Shown in pieces: positions 45,579 to 54,195 of a stretch of 63,938 nt of DNA (within the stretch, counting starts at the first letter, position 1; each line of letters opens with the position of its first letter). The notes beneath the pieces were generated by a model, which was not told where the DNA came from, ran no database searches, and saw only the letters and a list, made by a program, of their open reading frames with translations. The DNA is taken from the NCBI RefSeq assembly GCF_029223485.1, contig NZ_JARHTP010000036.1, positions 1-63,938 on the forward strand, in the 5' to 3' direction. Origin of the DNA: Streptomyces coacervatus. Lineage in GTDB: Bacteria > Actinomycetota > Actinomycetes > Streptomycetales > Streptomycetaceae. The position numbers and the translations under genes are program-made.

Positions 45579-46817
45579 TCAGCCGGTGTACGGCTGAAAT
45601 CTACCGGTGAGCTCACGCACCTGATCACGCGCCTTCTGGCTCTCCGTCTCGCCCCGCAGCACGCCCGCGAGCAGCGCGGCGATTCCCGCCATTTCCTCCT
45701 CTCCCATCCCCTGTGTGGTGACGGCCGCCGTGCCGAGCCGCAGGCCACGGGCGTCCCCGTGCGGCAGCGCGCAGCAGTCCAGCACCATTCCGGCCGCGGC
45801 GAGGCGGCCGCGCGCGGTGCGTCCGTCGACGCCGAGGGGTGCCGGGTCGGCGGTGATCAGATGGGTGTCCGTACCGCCGGTCGTGACGACCAGCCCTTCC
45901 GCGGCCAGCCCGGCCGCGAGCACCCTCGCGTTTGCTACCACCTGATGGGCGTATGAGGTGAAGGCCGGTGTTGCCGCCTCGCCGAATGCGACGGCCTTGG
46001 CGGCGATGGTGTTCATCTGCGCGCCGCCCTGGGTGAAGGGGAAGACGGCCCGGTCGACCCGCTCGGCGAGCTCGGCGCCGCACAGGATCATCCCGCCGCG
46101 CGGCCCGCGCAGCACCTTGTGCGTGGTCGCGCAGACGACATCGGCGTACGGCACCGGGCTGGGCGCCGCTCCCCCGGCTACGAGCCCGATGGGATGGGCG
46201 GCGTCGGCGATGAGATAGGCACCGACCTCGTCGGCGACCTCGCGGAAGAGGGCGTAGTCGATGTGCCGGGGATAGGCGATCGACCCGCACACGATGGCCT
46301 TGGGGCGGTGGGTACGGGCCAGGGTCCGCACCTGGTCGTAGTCGATGAGCCCGGTCTCGGCGTCGACCCCGTACCCGACGAAGTCGAACCAGCGGCCGGA
46401 GAAGTTGGCGGGCGAGCCGTGCGTGAGGTGGCCGCCGTACGGGAGGCCGAGGGCGAGGACGGTGTCGCCGGGGCGCAGCAGTGCCGCGTACGCGGCGAGG
46501 ACGGCGGAGGACCCGGAGTGCGACTGCACATTGGCGTGCTCGGCGCCGAACAGGGCCTTCGCGCGGTCCACGGCGAGGCGTTCGGCGACATCGACGATCT
46601 CGCAGCCGCCGTGGTGGCGGGCGCCCGGGTACCCCTCGGCGTACTTGTTGGCCAGGGGTGAGCCGAGCGCGGACAGCACGGCCGGCGAGGTGAAGTTCTC
46701 GGCGGCGATGAGCTGCAGCGTCGTCGACTGCCGGTCGAGCTCACCGAGCAGGATCTCGGCCAGCTCGGGGTCCTGCCGGCGCAGGACATCGGCCTCGAGG
46801 GTGTGGGTGACCGGCAT
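45579..46817 (-). CDS. glyA: Serine hydroxymethyltransferase
   Basis: 412 residues. PLP enzyme exchanging serine and glycine with folate one-carbon units. PLP-Lys in VVCATTHKVLRGPRGGMILC (about residue 233), LIAAENFTSPAVLSALGS near the N-terminus, and the Gly-rich GGAQMNTIAAKAVAFGEA. Streptomyces usually has more than one glyA; which isoform this is cannot be told here. Lies between the phosphatase-like and transferase genes. Confidence 0.95.
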   Translation of the reverse strand: MPVTHTLEADVLRRQDPELAEILLGELDRQSTTLQLIAAENFTSPAVLSALGSPLANKYAEGYPGARHHGGCEIVDVAERLAVDRAKALFGAEHANVQSHSGSSAVLAAYAALLRPGDTVLALGLPYGGHLTHGSPANFSGRWFDFVGYGVDAETGLIDYDQVRTLARTHRPKAIVCGSIAYPRHIDYALFREVADEVGAYLIADAAHPIGLVAGGAAPSPVPYADVVCATTHKVLRGPRGGMILCGAELAERVDRAVFPFTQGGAQMNTIAAKAVAFGEAATPAFTSYAHQVVANARVLAAGLAAEGLVVTTGGTDTHLITADPAPLGVDGRTARGRLAAAGMVLDCCALPHGDARGLRLGTAAVTTQGMGEEEMAGIAALLAGVLRGETESQKARDQVRELTGRFQPYTG

Positions 46818-46987
46818 GATGGGCTCCGGGGGCGTCGACGGTGACGTACGACCAATGTAGGCCCGGGACCGGTGGGGTGCTCGGTTGTTACGCCCTCGCA
46901 GGTACACCTGGCGGCCGCTGTGACGAGCGGAGCCCGTCCCCCGGCGTGTCGCTCCGCAGCAGGCCGCCGACGGCCGGCGGCGCCGCA

Positions 46988-47590
46988 TCAAGCGCGCGCA
47001 GGCACTCCCGTCAGCGCCGTCACCACCGGATCCAGCGCCTGGTGTATCTCGTCCCCGATGGACCGGAAGAAGGTCAGGGGGGCGCCGTACGGGTCGTACA
47101 CCTCGTCCGCCTCGGCGGTCGGGGCCAGCAGCCACCCGCGTAGCGCCGCGGCCGCGCGGACCAGGGCGCGGGCGCGGGCGACCACGCCGTCCTCCAGCGG
47201 GGGCAGGGTCGCCGGGTCGATCGCCAGCACCAGGCGGGTGAACTCCTTCAGGGTGAAGGTGCGCAGGCCCGCCGAGTGGCCCATGGAGATGACCTGGGAG
47301 CGGTGGTCGCGGGTCGCCGTCAGGACGAGGTCGGCCATGATGACGTGCTCGTCGAGCAGCTCCCGGCCCATGAAGCCGGAGGCGTCCGCCCCGAAGTCGG
47401 CGAGGACCGCCTCCGCATTGGCCTCCATGGGCGCACCCTCGTGGCCCCAGGTGCCCGCGCTCTCCACGATCAGCCCGCCCCAGGAGGGGTCGCCGAGCCG
47501 GTCCGCCAGGGCATGGCGGGTCAGCCGCTCGGTGATCGGCGAGCGGCACACGTTGCCGGTGCTGACGTGGAGGATGCGGAAGTTGGTCAT
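46988..47590 (-). CDS. Low-molecular-weight phosphatase-like protein lacking the nucleophilic Cys
   Basis: 200 residues. The N-terminal loop reads ILHVSTGNVCRSPITERL. Normal LMW phosphatases have V-C-x-G-N-x-C-R-S-P, where the first Cys is the nucleophile; here that position is Ser. The rest of the fold (ESAGTWGHEGAPM, the general-acid loop region DEVYDPYGAPL) is retained. So it may be a binding-only relative or use different chemistry. 62 bases after the Sua5 gene, probably the same operon. Confidence 0.85.
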   Translation of the reverse strand: MTNFRILHVSTGNVCRSPITERLTRHALADRLGDPSWGGLIVESAGTWGHEGAPMEANAEAVLADFGADASGFMGRELLDEHVIMADLVLTATRDHRSQVISMGHSAGLRTFTLKEFTRLVLAIDPATLPPLEDGVVARARALVRAAAALRGWLLAPTAEADEVYDPYGAPLTFFRSIGDEIHQALDPVVTALTGVPARA

Positions 47591-47652
47591 GGGAAGCCCG
47601 AAGGTCCCCGTCTCTTCCCCGTTGCCTATGCCACGCCCCGCGTCAGGGGCCG

Positions 47653-48300
47653 TCAATTCGCCACCTCGAGGTCGGGTACGACCTTCCGCAGCTCGTCCGG
47701 CGAGAGCGCTCCCTCGCGCAGCAGGACCGGCACCCGGCCGGTGACGTCGACGATCGACGACGGGACGTTGCCGGGGGTCGGGCCGCCGTCCAGGTAGACG
47801 GAGACGGAGTCGCCGAGCATCTCCTGCGCGGCGTCACAGTCCTCGGGGGCGGGGTGGCCGGTGAGGTTGGCGGAGGAGACCGCCATGGGGCCGACCTCGG
47901 TCAGCAGCTCGATGGCGACCGGGTGCAGCGGCATCCGGATGGCGACCGTGCCCCGGGTGTCCCCCAGGTCCCACTGCAGGGACGGCTGGTGCTTGGCGAC
48001 GAGCGTGAGCGCGCCCGGCCAGAACGCGTCGACGAGCTCCCAGGCCAGCTCCGAGAAGTCGGTGACGAGACCGTGGAGCGTGTTCGGGGAGCCGATCAGC
48101 ACAGGCGTGGGCATGTTGCGGCCCCGGCCCTTGGCGTCCAGCAGGTCGGCGACCGCCTCCGAGGAGAACGCGTCGGCGCCGATGCCGTACACCGTGTCGG
48201 TCGGAAGGACCACGAGTTCGCCACGGCGGACGGCGGACGCGGCTTCGCGCAGACCGGTCGTGCGGTCCGTCGCGTCGTTGGTGTCGTATCGCCGTGCCAT
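47653..48300 (-). CDS. L-threonylcarbamoyladenylate synthase (TsaC/Sua5 family)
   Basis: 215 residues. First enzyme of tRNA t6A formation: makes threonylcarbamoyl-AMP from threonine, bicarbonate and ATP. YrdC-domain motifs: LVVLPTDTVYGIGADAF, the KGRGRNMPTPVLIG binding loop, GTVAIRMP, and AVSSANLTGHP. It has only the YrdC domain, without the Sua5 C-terminal domain. Follows prmC by 61 bases. Confidence 0.95.
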   Translation of the reverse strand: MARRYDTNDATDRTTGLREAASAVRRGELVVLPTDTVYGIGADAFSSEAVADLLDAKGRGRNMPTPVLIGSPNTLHGLVTDFSELAWELVDAFWPGALTLVAKHQPSLQWDLGDTRGTVAIRMPLHPVAIELLTEVGPMAVSSANLTGHPAPEDCDAAQEMLGDSVSVYLDGGPTPGNVPSSIVDVTGRVPVLLREGALSPDELRKVVPDLEVAN

Positions 48301-48361
48301 ATCTAGCGGGCCTCCTCGTACACGTAATGCGGGACTACTGGAATGACTGCCGGGGCGGTGG

Positions 48362-49207
48362 TCACGGCAGTGCCTTGCGGGCCGTCGCGAACCGGGGGCG
48401 GTTGTTGAGGTCGGGGTGGTCGGCCGCGTCGGCCCAGCCCCGCTCCTCGGTGAAGATCCACGGCACCTGGCCGCCCTGGGTGTCGGCGTGCTCGATGACG
48501 ACGACGCCGCCGGGGCGCAGGAGCCGGTGTGCGGTCCGTTCCAGACCGCGGATGAGATCGAGGCCGTCCTCCCCTGAGAACAGGGCGAGTTCGGGATCGT
48601 AGTCCCGCGCCTCGGGAGCGACGTACTCCCATTCGGTCAGCGGGATGTAGGGCGGGTTGGAGATGACCAGGTCGACATGGCCGTCGAGGTCGGGAAAGGC
48701 GTCCAGGGCGTTGCCCTGCCGCAGATCGACCCTGGAGCCCTCGACGTTCTTACGGGTCCACTGCAGCGCTTCCTCGGACAGCTCCACGGCGTGCACGCGT
48801 GAGCGCGGGACCTCCTGGGCGAGGGCGAGCGCGATGGCGCCGGAGCCGGTGCACAGGTCGACGATGCAGGGTTCCACGACATCCATGGCGCGCACGGCGT
48901 CTATGGCCCACCCGACCACGGACTCGGTCTCCGGGCGCGGCACGAACACGCCCGGCCCCACCTGGAGTTCGAGGTAGCGGAAGTAGGCCCGCCCGGTGAT
49001 GTGCTGCAGCGGCTCGCGCTGCTCGCGCCGGGCGATGACCTCCCAGTACCGAGCGTCGAAGTCCGGGTCCTTCACGGAGTGCAGCGCGCCCCTCTTCACG
49101 CCGTGCACGAACGCGGCGAGCTCCTCCGCGTCGTTGCGCGGCGAGGGCACGCCGGCGTCGGCCAGCCGCTGGGTGGCCTGTGCCACCTCTGCGAGCAGCA
49201 GGTTCAC
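48362..49207 (-). CDS. prmC: Peptide chain release factor N5-glutamine methyltransferase
   Basis: 281 residues. Methylates the Gln of the GGQ motif of release factors. N-terminal helical substrate domain, then SAM-binding motif IVDLCTGSGAIALALA and the signature NPPY (LVISNPPYIPL). Located 39 bases downstream of prfA, whose product is its substrate. Confidence 0.96.
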   Translation of the reverse strand: MNLLLAEVAQATQRLADAGVPSPRNDAEELAAFVHGVKRGALHSVKDPDFDARYWEVIARREQREPLQHITGRAYFRYLELQVGPGVFVPRPETESVVGWAIDAVRAMDVVEPCIVDLCTGSGAIALALAQEVPRSRVHAVELSEEALQWTRKNVEGSRVDLRQGNALDAFPDLDGHVDLVISNPPYIPLTEWEYVAPEARDYDPELALFSGEDGLDLIRGLERTAHRLLRPGGVVVIEHADTQGGQVPWIFTEERGWADAADHPDLNNRPRFATARKALP

Positions 49208-49246
49208 GCATTCCTCCGTGTCGTACTGGGTCGTGCGTATGTGCCT

Positions 49247-50323
49247 TTATGCAGCCGCCAGCTTCGCCGCCGAGTCCGCGTCGACGCAGGCCTGGATCAC
49301 CGCGTCGAGGTCGCCGTCCAGGACCTGGTCCAGGTTGTAGGCCTTGAAGCCGACACGGTGGTCCGAGAGGCGATTCTCCGGGAAGTTGTACGTGCGGATC
49401 TTCTCGGAGCGGTCGACGGTGCGGACCTGGCTGCGGCGGGCGTCGGCGGCTTCCCGCTCCGCCTCCTCCTGCGCCGCTGCGAGCAGCCTGGAGCGCAGGA
49501 TACGCAGTGCCTGCTCCTTGTTCTGCAGCTGGCTCTTCTCGTTCTGGCAGGAGGCGACGACTCCGGTGGGAATGTGCGTGATGCGCACCGCGGAGTCGGT
49601 GGTGTTGACGGACTGGCCGCCGGGACCGGAGGAGCGGTAGACGTCGATGCGGAGGTCGTTCGGGTTGACCTCGACGTCGACCTCCTCCGCCTCGGGAGTC
49701 ACGAGAACGCCGGCCGCGGAGGTGTGGATACGGCCCTGGGACTCGGTCGCCGGCACCCGCTGCACGCGGTGCACACCGCCCTCGTACTTCAGCCGCGCCC
49801 AGACACCCTGCCCGGGCTCCGTGGCCCCCTGGCCGCCCTTGGTCTTCACGGCGACCTGGACGTCCTTGTAGCCGCCCAGCTCGGACTCGGTGGCGTCGAT
49901 GATCTCGGTCTTCCAGCCGATGCGCTCGGCGTACCGGAGATACATGCGCAGCAGGTCCCCGGCGAAGAGCGCGGACTCGTCGCCGCCGGCGCCCGCCTTG
50001 ATCTCGAGGATCACGTCCTTGTCGTCGGACGGGTCCCGGGGCACGAGCAGCAGGCGCAGCTTCTCGGTGAGCTCCTCGCGCTGCTTCTCCAGCTCCTTGA
50101 CCTCGGCGGCGAAGTCCGGGTCGTCGGCGGAGAGTTCGCGCGCGGTGTCGATGTCGTCGCCGGTCTGCTTCCAGGAGCGGTACGTGGCGACGATCGGGGT
50201 GAGCTCGGCGTAGCGCTTGTTCAGCTTGCGCGCGTTGGCCTGGTCGGCGTGGACCGACGGGTCCGCGAGCTTCTTCTCCAGGTCGGCGTGCTCACCGACG
50301 AGTTCCTCGACGGCCTCGAACAT
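49247..50323 (-). CDS. prfA: Peptide chain release factor 1
   Basis: 358 residues. Start ATG 50323 (MFEAVEELVGEHADLEKKL). Domain 2 codon-recognition region contains PATESQGRIHTSAA (the PxT motif reads PAT), and the catalytic GGQ is in YRSSGPGGQSVNTTDSAVRITH. Ends translation at UAA/UAG on the ribosome. Followed by prmC. Confidence 0.97.
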   Translation of the reverse strand: MFEAVEELVGEHADLEKKLADPSVHADQANARKLNKRYAELTPIVATYRSWKQTGDDIDTARELSADDPDFAAEVKELEKQREELTEKLRLLLVPRDPSDDKDVILEIKAGAGGDESALFAGDLLRMYLRYAERIGWKTEIIDATESELGGYKDVQVAVKTKGGQGATEPGQGVWARLKYEGGVHRVQRVPATESQGRIHTSAAGVLVTPEAEEVDVEVNPNDLRIDVYRSSGPGGQSVNTTDSAVRITHIPTGVVASCQNEKSQLQNKEQALRILRSRLLAAAQEEAEREAADARRSQVRTVDRSEKIRTYNFPENRLSDHRVGFKAYNLDQVLDGDLDAVIQACVDADSAAKLAAA

Positions 50324-50430
50324 CTTGGGCTCCTGTACGGCTGGGAAAAGGGGGAAGGCGGGCGACCAAAAACGCCGGTCCCGGCGCGCCTGTTTCAGGG
50401 CGCGGCCGTGGACCGGCGGATTGGAGCTCG

Positions 50431-50655
50431 CTACTTCTTGGAGCCGGCAGCAGCCTTGCCGAAGCGGGCCTCGAAGCGGGCCACACGGCCACCGGTGTCG
50501 AGGATCTTCTGCTTGCCCGTGTAGAACGGGTGGCACTCGGAGCAGACCTCGGCGCGGATGGTGCCGCTGGAGATCGTGCTACGGGTGGTGAACGACGCGC
50601 CACAGGTGCAGCTGACCTGCGTCTCGACGTACTCGGGGTGGATGTCGCGCTTCAA
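50431..50655 (-). CDS. rpmE: Ribosomal protein L31 (zinc-binding type)
   Basis: 74 residues. Four Cys ligands at 16, 18, 38 and 41 (SCTCGASF, CSECHPFYTGKQK) mark the zinc-containing C+ form, which in Streptomyces is replaced by a C- paralogue under zinc starvation. Ribosome site GGAG upstream. Followed by prfA 107 bases downstream. Confidence 0.97.
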   Translation of the reverse strand: MKRDIHPEYVETQVSCTCGASFTTRSTISSGTIRAEVCSECHPFYTGKQKILDTGGRVARFEARFGKAAAGSKK

Positions 50656-50800
50656 GGTGTCTCCTAGTTTCGGGAGGGCTCCGGGTCGCTGCGGCGGATT
50701 GCTTCAGCGTGAACCGGGGCCGACGTACCAGTCTGCCAGGACTGGGGCCATCCCCCAAAACCGGGGGTTGAGGTTGTCTATTCCCATGCGGGCCGGTGGG

Positions 50801-50828
50801 GGCTTGTCGCGCAGTTCCCCGCGCCCCT
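50801..50828 (+). repeat. Streptomyces intergenic repeat, copy 2
   Basis: Core GGCTTGTCGCGCAGTTCCCC then GCGCCCCT, ending one base before the stop codon complement of the LCP gene. One base differs from copy 1. Confidence 0.8.
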
Positions 50829-50829
50829 A

Positions 50830-51969
50830 TCAACCGGCGGTGACCACGCCCTTGGCTTCGCCTGTAGCCGTGCCTTTTGTTGCCGACTTCGGGATCTGCT
50901 GGTCGTTCCTCAGGGCCGTCCAGACCTGCTGGGCCTTGGTCTTCTCCACGATCACGCGGTTGGGGTTGGCCGGGTCGTACTGGACCGGCATCGTGACCAT
51001 GTGCATCTGGCTGGAGCTGATGCTCTTGAGGCCGTTCGCGAAGCCCATGAGTGAGTTGACCGAGCCGAGGTCGGAGTCGGTCGTCACGGCCTTGGTGGCG
51101 GTGTTGGCCAGGTCGTAGAGCCTCTTCGGGCTGGTGAAGACGCCGATGTGCTTGACCTGGTTGACCAGGGCCTTGATGAAGGCCTGCTGGAGCTGGATGC
51201 GGCCGAGGTCGGAGCCGTCGCCGACGCCGTGCCGGGTGCGGACCAGGCCGAGGGCCTGCTCGCCGTCGAGCTTGTGCGTGCCGGCCTTGAGGTTCAGATG
51301 GCTCTGGGAGTCGTTGATGTTCTTGGTCGTGGTGACCTGGACGCCGCCGAGCTCGTCGATGAGCTTCTGGAAGCCGCTGAAGTCGACCTCGAGGTAGTGG
51401 TCCATGCGCAGCCCGGTGATCGACTCCACGGTCTTCACGGCGCAGGCCGCGCCGCCGGTGGAGTACGCGGTGTTGAACATGACGCCCGACGCGGCGGGAT
51501 ACGTCTTGCCGGCGGTGTCGGTGCACTCGGGGCGGTCGATGAGGGTGTCGCGCGGCATGGACACCACGCCGGCCTTCTTGTGGCCCTTGTAGACGTGCAC
51601 GATCATCGCGGTGTCGGAGCGGGCGCTGCCGTCGTCGGCGCCGCCGCCGAGCTTCTTGTTGCTGCCGGAGCGGCTGTCCGAGCCGAGGACCAGGATGTTC
51701 TCGGAGCCGTTGTCGACCTTCGTCGGCCGGTTCGTGCCGAGGGCCGAGTCGATGTCGACGCTCTTGATGTTGCCGTTGAGCTTGAAGTACAGGTATCCGG
51801 CTCCGGTGCCGCCGAGCACGACGATGCCCGCGGCCGTCCAGGCCGTGATCAGCAGGCCTTTGCGGCGCTTGCTGCGGGGCTTGCGGCGACGGCCCTTTGC
51901 GCTGTGGCGCGAGCCGTTGGTGCCGGGCTCCCCGGGTATGCCGGGTTCCGGCGTGCTCTCGGCGGACAT
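50830..51969 (-). CDS. LytR-CpsA-Psr family cell-wall ligase
   Basis: 379 residues. Basic cytoplasmic head (GRRRKPRSKRRKG), one membrane segment at about residues 38-60, and an extracellular LCP domain. Lipid- and phosphate-binding motifs: NILVLGSDSR, ARSDTAMIVHV, GVVSMPRDTLID, and DGEQALGLVRTRHG. Such proteins transfer teichoic acids or other glycopolymers from lipid carriers to peptidoglycan, a step downstream of the WecA/TagO-type enzyme at 44 kb. Confidence 0.93.
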   Translation of the reverse strand: MSAESTPEPGIPGEPGTNGSRHSAKGRRRKPRSKRRKGLLITAWTAAGIVVLGGTGAGYLYFKLNGNIKSVDIDSALGTNRPTKVDNGSENILVLGSDSRSGSNKKLGGGADDGSARSDTAMIVHVYKGHKKAGVVSMPRDTLIDRPECTDTAGKTYPAASGVMFNTAYSTGGAACAVKTVESITGLRMDHYLEVDFSGFQKLIDELGGVQVTTTKNINDSQSHLNLKAGTHKLDGEQALGLVRTRHGVGDGSDLGRIQLQQAFIKALVNQVKHIGVFTSPKRLYDLANTATKAVTTDSDLGSVNSLMGFANGLKSISSSQMHMVTMPVQYDPANPNRVIVEKTKAQQVWTALRNDQQIPKSATKGTATGEAKGVVTAG

Positions 51970-52097
51970 GTGCTCCTCGTTCTCGTCCGGTCGGTTACCC
52001 CCTGCGTTCAGGGACAGGCCTGTGGGCCGGATACGGGTCGTACCGCACCATCGTCACTCCGTCGGGTCAGACGGCGAAACTCGAGAAAGGGTTGCAC

Positions 52098-52140
52098 GAC
52101 GCTCTGTGCCCAACCCGTGGAAGGCTGGGCACAGAGCGTC
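52098..52140 (-). terminator. Terminator after protease gene
   Basis: Perfect 15-bp stem GACGCTCTGTGCCCA with its complement and a 13-base loop, about 40 bases after the protease stop. Confidence 0.75.
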
Positions 52141-52177
52141 ACGAAATTTTACGGGCGTAACCCGCTCACCTGCGGTT

Positions 52178-54013
52178 TCAGCCGAAGAGGTCGTACTGCT
52201 GGAAACCGGTACCGACCGAGATTCTTGTGGCAAAGATCTCGGTCGTGGCCTTACCGGTGCCCTTGTACAGGTACAGGGTGCCGCCGGACGTACGGGCCAG
52301 GAAGTCGGCCTTGCCGTCGCCGTTGACGTCCCCGACGGCGTCGAAGGCGTTGTAGCCGGTCCACGCGCTGCGGACCTTGATACGGGTCGAGAAGGCGCCC
52401 GTGCCCGACTTTCCGGTGCCCTTGTACAGGTACAGGTCGCCGGTGCTGCTCTTGCGGGCGAGCAGGTCGGCCTTGCCGTCGCCGTTGAAGTCGCCGTGTC
52501 CGCGCAGCATGTTGTACTGGTTCCAGCCGGTGCCGACGCTCACCCGCGAGCCGAAGGTGCCGTTGCCCTTGCCCGGGTAGATCCACAGCGTGCCGCCGGA
52601 GTCGACGGACAGCAGGTCGGGCAGGTAGTCGCCGGTGACATCGCCCGGGACCACGATGCGGGTCCGGGTCGTCCAGCCGCTGAAGATCTTCGTCTGGGAC
52701 CAGGAGCCGCTGGACGGCACGTAGTGCAGCCAGTACACGTCACCGGTGGAGCTCTTGCGCACCACGAGGTCCTGGTAGCCGTCCCGGTTCAGGTCGGTCT
52801 GCAGGACGACGTTCAGGCCGTCGTACGACCCCAGGGAGACGCGCGCGGCGAACGACGTGCCCTTGGAGTCCAGCTCGAACGCCTCCTTGGTGGAGGAGTT
52901 GCGCACGAACAGGTCGGCCTTGCCGTCGGTGTAGCTGAGGTTGGTGTCGTCGACGTTCGCGTAGGCGGCACCGATGTACGTGCTGACCTTCGAGAAGACG
53001 CTGTAGTAGCCCTTCTCCACGCAATCCGCCACACCCCACGAAACGACGCCCACGATGCGGTTGTTGACGATCAGCGGCCCGCCGGAGTCACCGTTGCAGG
53101 CGGCCTTCGTACCGCTGTCGCTGCCGCTCTGCGTGCCGGCGCAGACCATGTGGCCCGCGATGTACTCGGAGCCGTACACACCGGAGCAGGTGCTGTCGGT
53201 GTGAATGGTCAGCGTGGCCGACTTCAGCGTGTCGGAGATGTCCTGGCTGGTGGAGCTGGTACGCCCCCAGCCGTAGAGCTTGGCGCTGGTGCCGCCCGCG
53301 TACGAGGCGGTGTCGCCGGACGTCGTCATGCGGATCGGCGTCGCTGTGACCGGCGTGGCCAGGGTGAGGACGGCGATGTCGTTGTTGATCGTCGTCGGGC
53401 TGTACGACGGGTGGTTCCACTGCCGCAGCGGCAGCGAGACGGTGCCGCCGTGCAGGTCGGTGTTGCCCGAGCTGTCGGTGGTCGGCGTCTGCGAGGTGCC
53501 GGTCAGGACGGCGCCGTACGCCTTCCAGTTGTAGCTCTTGCCGCTCTCGTCCTTGACGCAGTGCGCGGCGGTGAGGATCTTCGTCGGCGAGACGACGGTG
53601 CCACCGCAGAAGAAGCCGATGTCGTCGCTCGTGTCGGTGGTGCCCTTGTCGTCGTAGTACCAGAGCTGCGCCATCCAGGGCGCCGAGGCGATGGCGGTGT
53701 CGGTGCCGCCGATGACGTACGGGGTCGCGGTGGCGCCGGTGCCGGTGGTGCTGGCACTGAGGGACGACTTCTGAGGCGTCTCCCCCGCGGTGCCGTCGGT
53801 GGCGAGGGCACCGGCGATCCGCTTCTTCAGCTCGGCCGTCGAGACGGAGCTGGTGGCGGGCTTGGTGGTCGGCGTCGGGACGGAGCCGGCTGCATTGGCC
53901 GACGACGACAGAAGCGCTGCGGCGACGGCCGCGGCGACCCCGGCGGCGGCGACGGGCAGAGCAAGGCGTATCCGGCGTCTGTGACGACCGCTGCCGGACA
54001 GGGGTGTGGACAA
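52178..54013 (-). CDS. Secreted trypsin-like serine protease with FG-GAP/VCBS repeats
   Basis: 611 residues. TTG 54013 is chosen for GGGGGG 7 bases upstream and because it directly begins the signal peptide (basic RHRRRIRLAL, then hydrophobic VAAAGVAAAVAAALL). A pro-region is followed by the protease domain with the triad in LTAAHCV, NDIAVLTL and CNGDSGGPLIV. The C-terminal 250 residues contain repeated FG-GAP-like units (GDFNGDGKADLLAR, GDVNGDGKADFLAR) that bind calcium and form a beta-propeller-like module. Confidence 0.92.
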   Translation of the reverse strand: MSTPLSGSGRHRRRIRLALPVAAAGVAAAVAAALLSSSANAAGSVPTPTTKPATSSVSTAELKKRIAGALATDGTAGETPQKSSLSASTTGTGATATPYVIGGTDTAIASAPWMAQLWYYDDKGTTDTSDDIGFFCGGTVVSPTKILTAAHCVKDESGKSYNWKAYGAVLTGTSQTPTTDSSGNTDLHGGTVSLPLRQWNHPSYSPTTINNDIAVLTLATPVTATPIRMTTSGDTASYAGGTSAKLYGWGRTSSTSQDISDTLKSATLTIHTDSTCSGVYGSEYIAGHMVCAGTQSGSDSGTKAACNGDSGGPLIVNNRIVGVVSWGVADCVEKGYYSVFSKVSTYIGAAYANVDDTNLSYTDGKADLFVRNSSTKEAFELDSKGTSFAARVSLGSYDGLNVVLQTDLNRDGYQDLVVRKSSTGDVYWLHYVPSSGSWSQTKIFSGWTTRTRIVVPGDVTGDYLPDLLSVDSGGTLWIYPGKGNGTFGSRVSVGTGWNQYNMLRGHGDFNGDGKADLLARKSSTGDLYLYKGTGKSGTGAFSTRIKVRSAWTGYNAFDAVGDVNGDGKADFLARTSGGTLYLYKGTGKATTEIFATRISVGTGFQQYDLFG

Positions 54014-54081
54014 GGAGATTCCCCCCGGGACACAAGTGATAGGAGAGGCGCAAGAGTGCACCCGTACCTATCAGCGCCAAA

Positions 54082-54119
54082 AGCCTGCCCTCCGTCACGC
54101 AAGTGACGGAGGGCAGGCT
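54082..54119 (-). terminator. Terminator between rho and protease genes
   Basis: Perfect 17-bp stem (54082-54098 with 54103-54119) and a GCAA loop, followed on the minus strand by TTTTGGCG. Lies downstream of rho and upstream of the protease gene. Confidence 0.85.
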
Positions 54120-54123
54120 CTTA

Positions 54124-54151
54124 AGGGGCGCGGGGAACTGCGCGATCAGCC
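54124..54151 (-). repeat. Streptomyces intergenic repeat, copy 3
   Basis: The same 28-base core in inverted orientation (complement GGCTGATCGCGCAGTTCCCC then GCGCCCCT), adjacent to the rho terminator. Confidence 0.8.
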
Positions 54152-54195
54152 ACAAACAACCTGCAGCCGACGAACAAGCCCCACCTCAATGGCGA

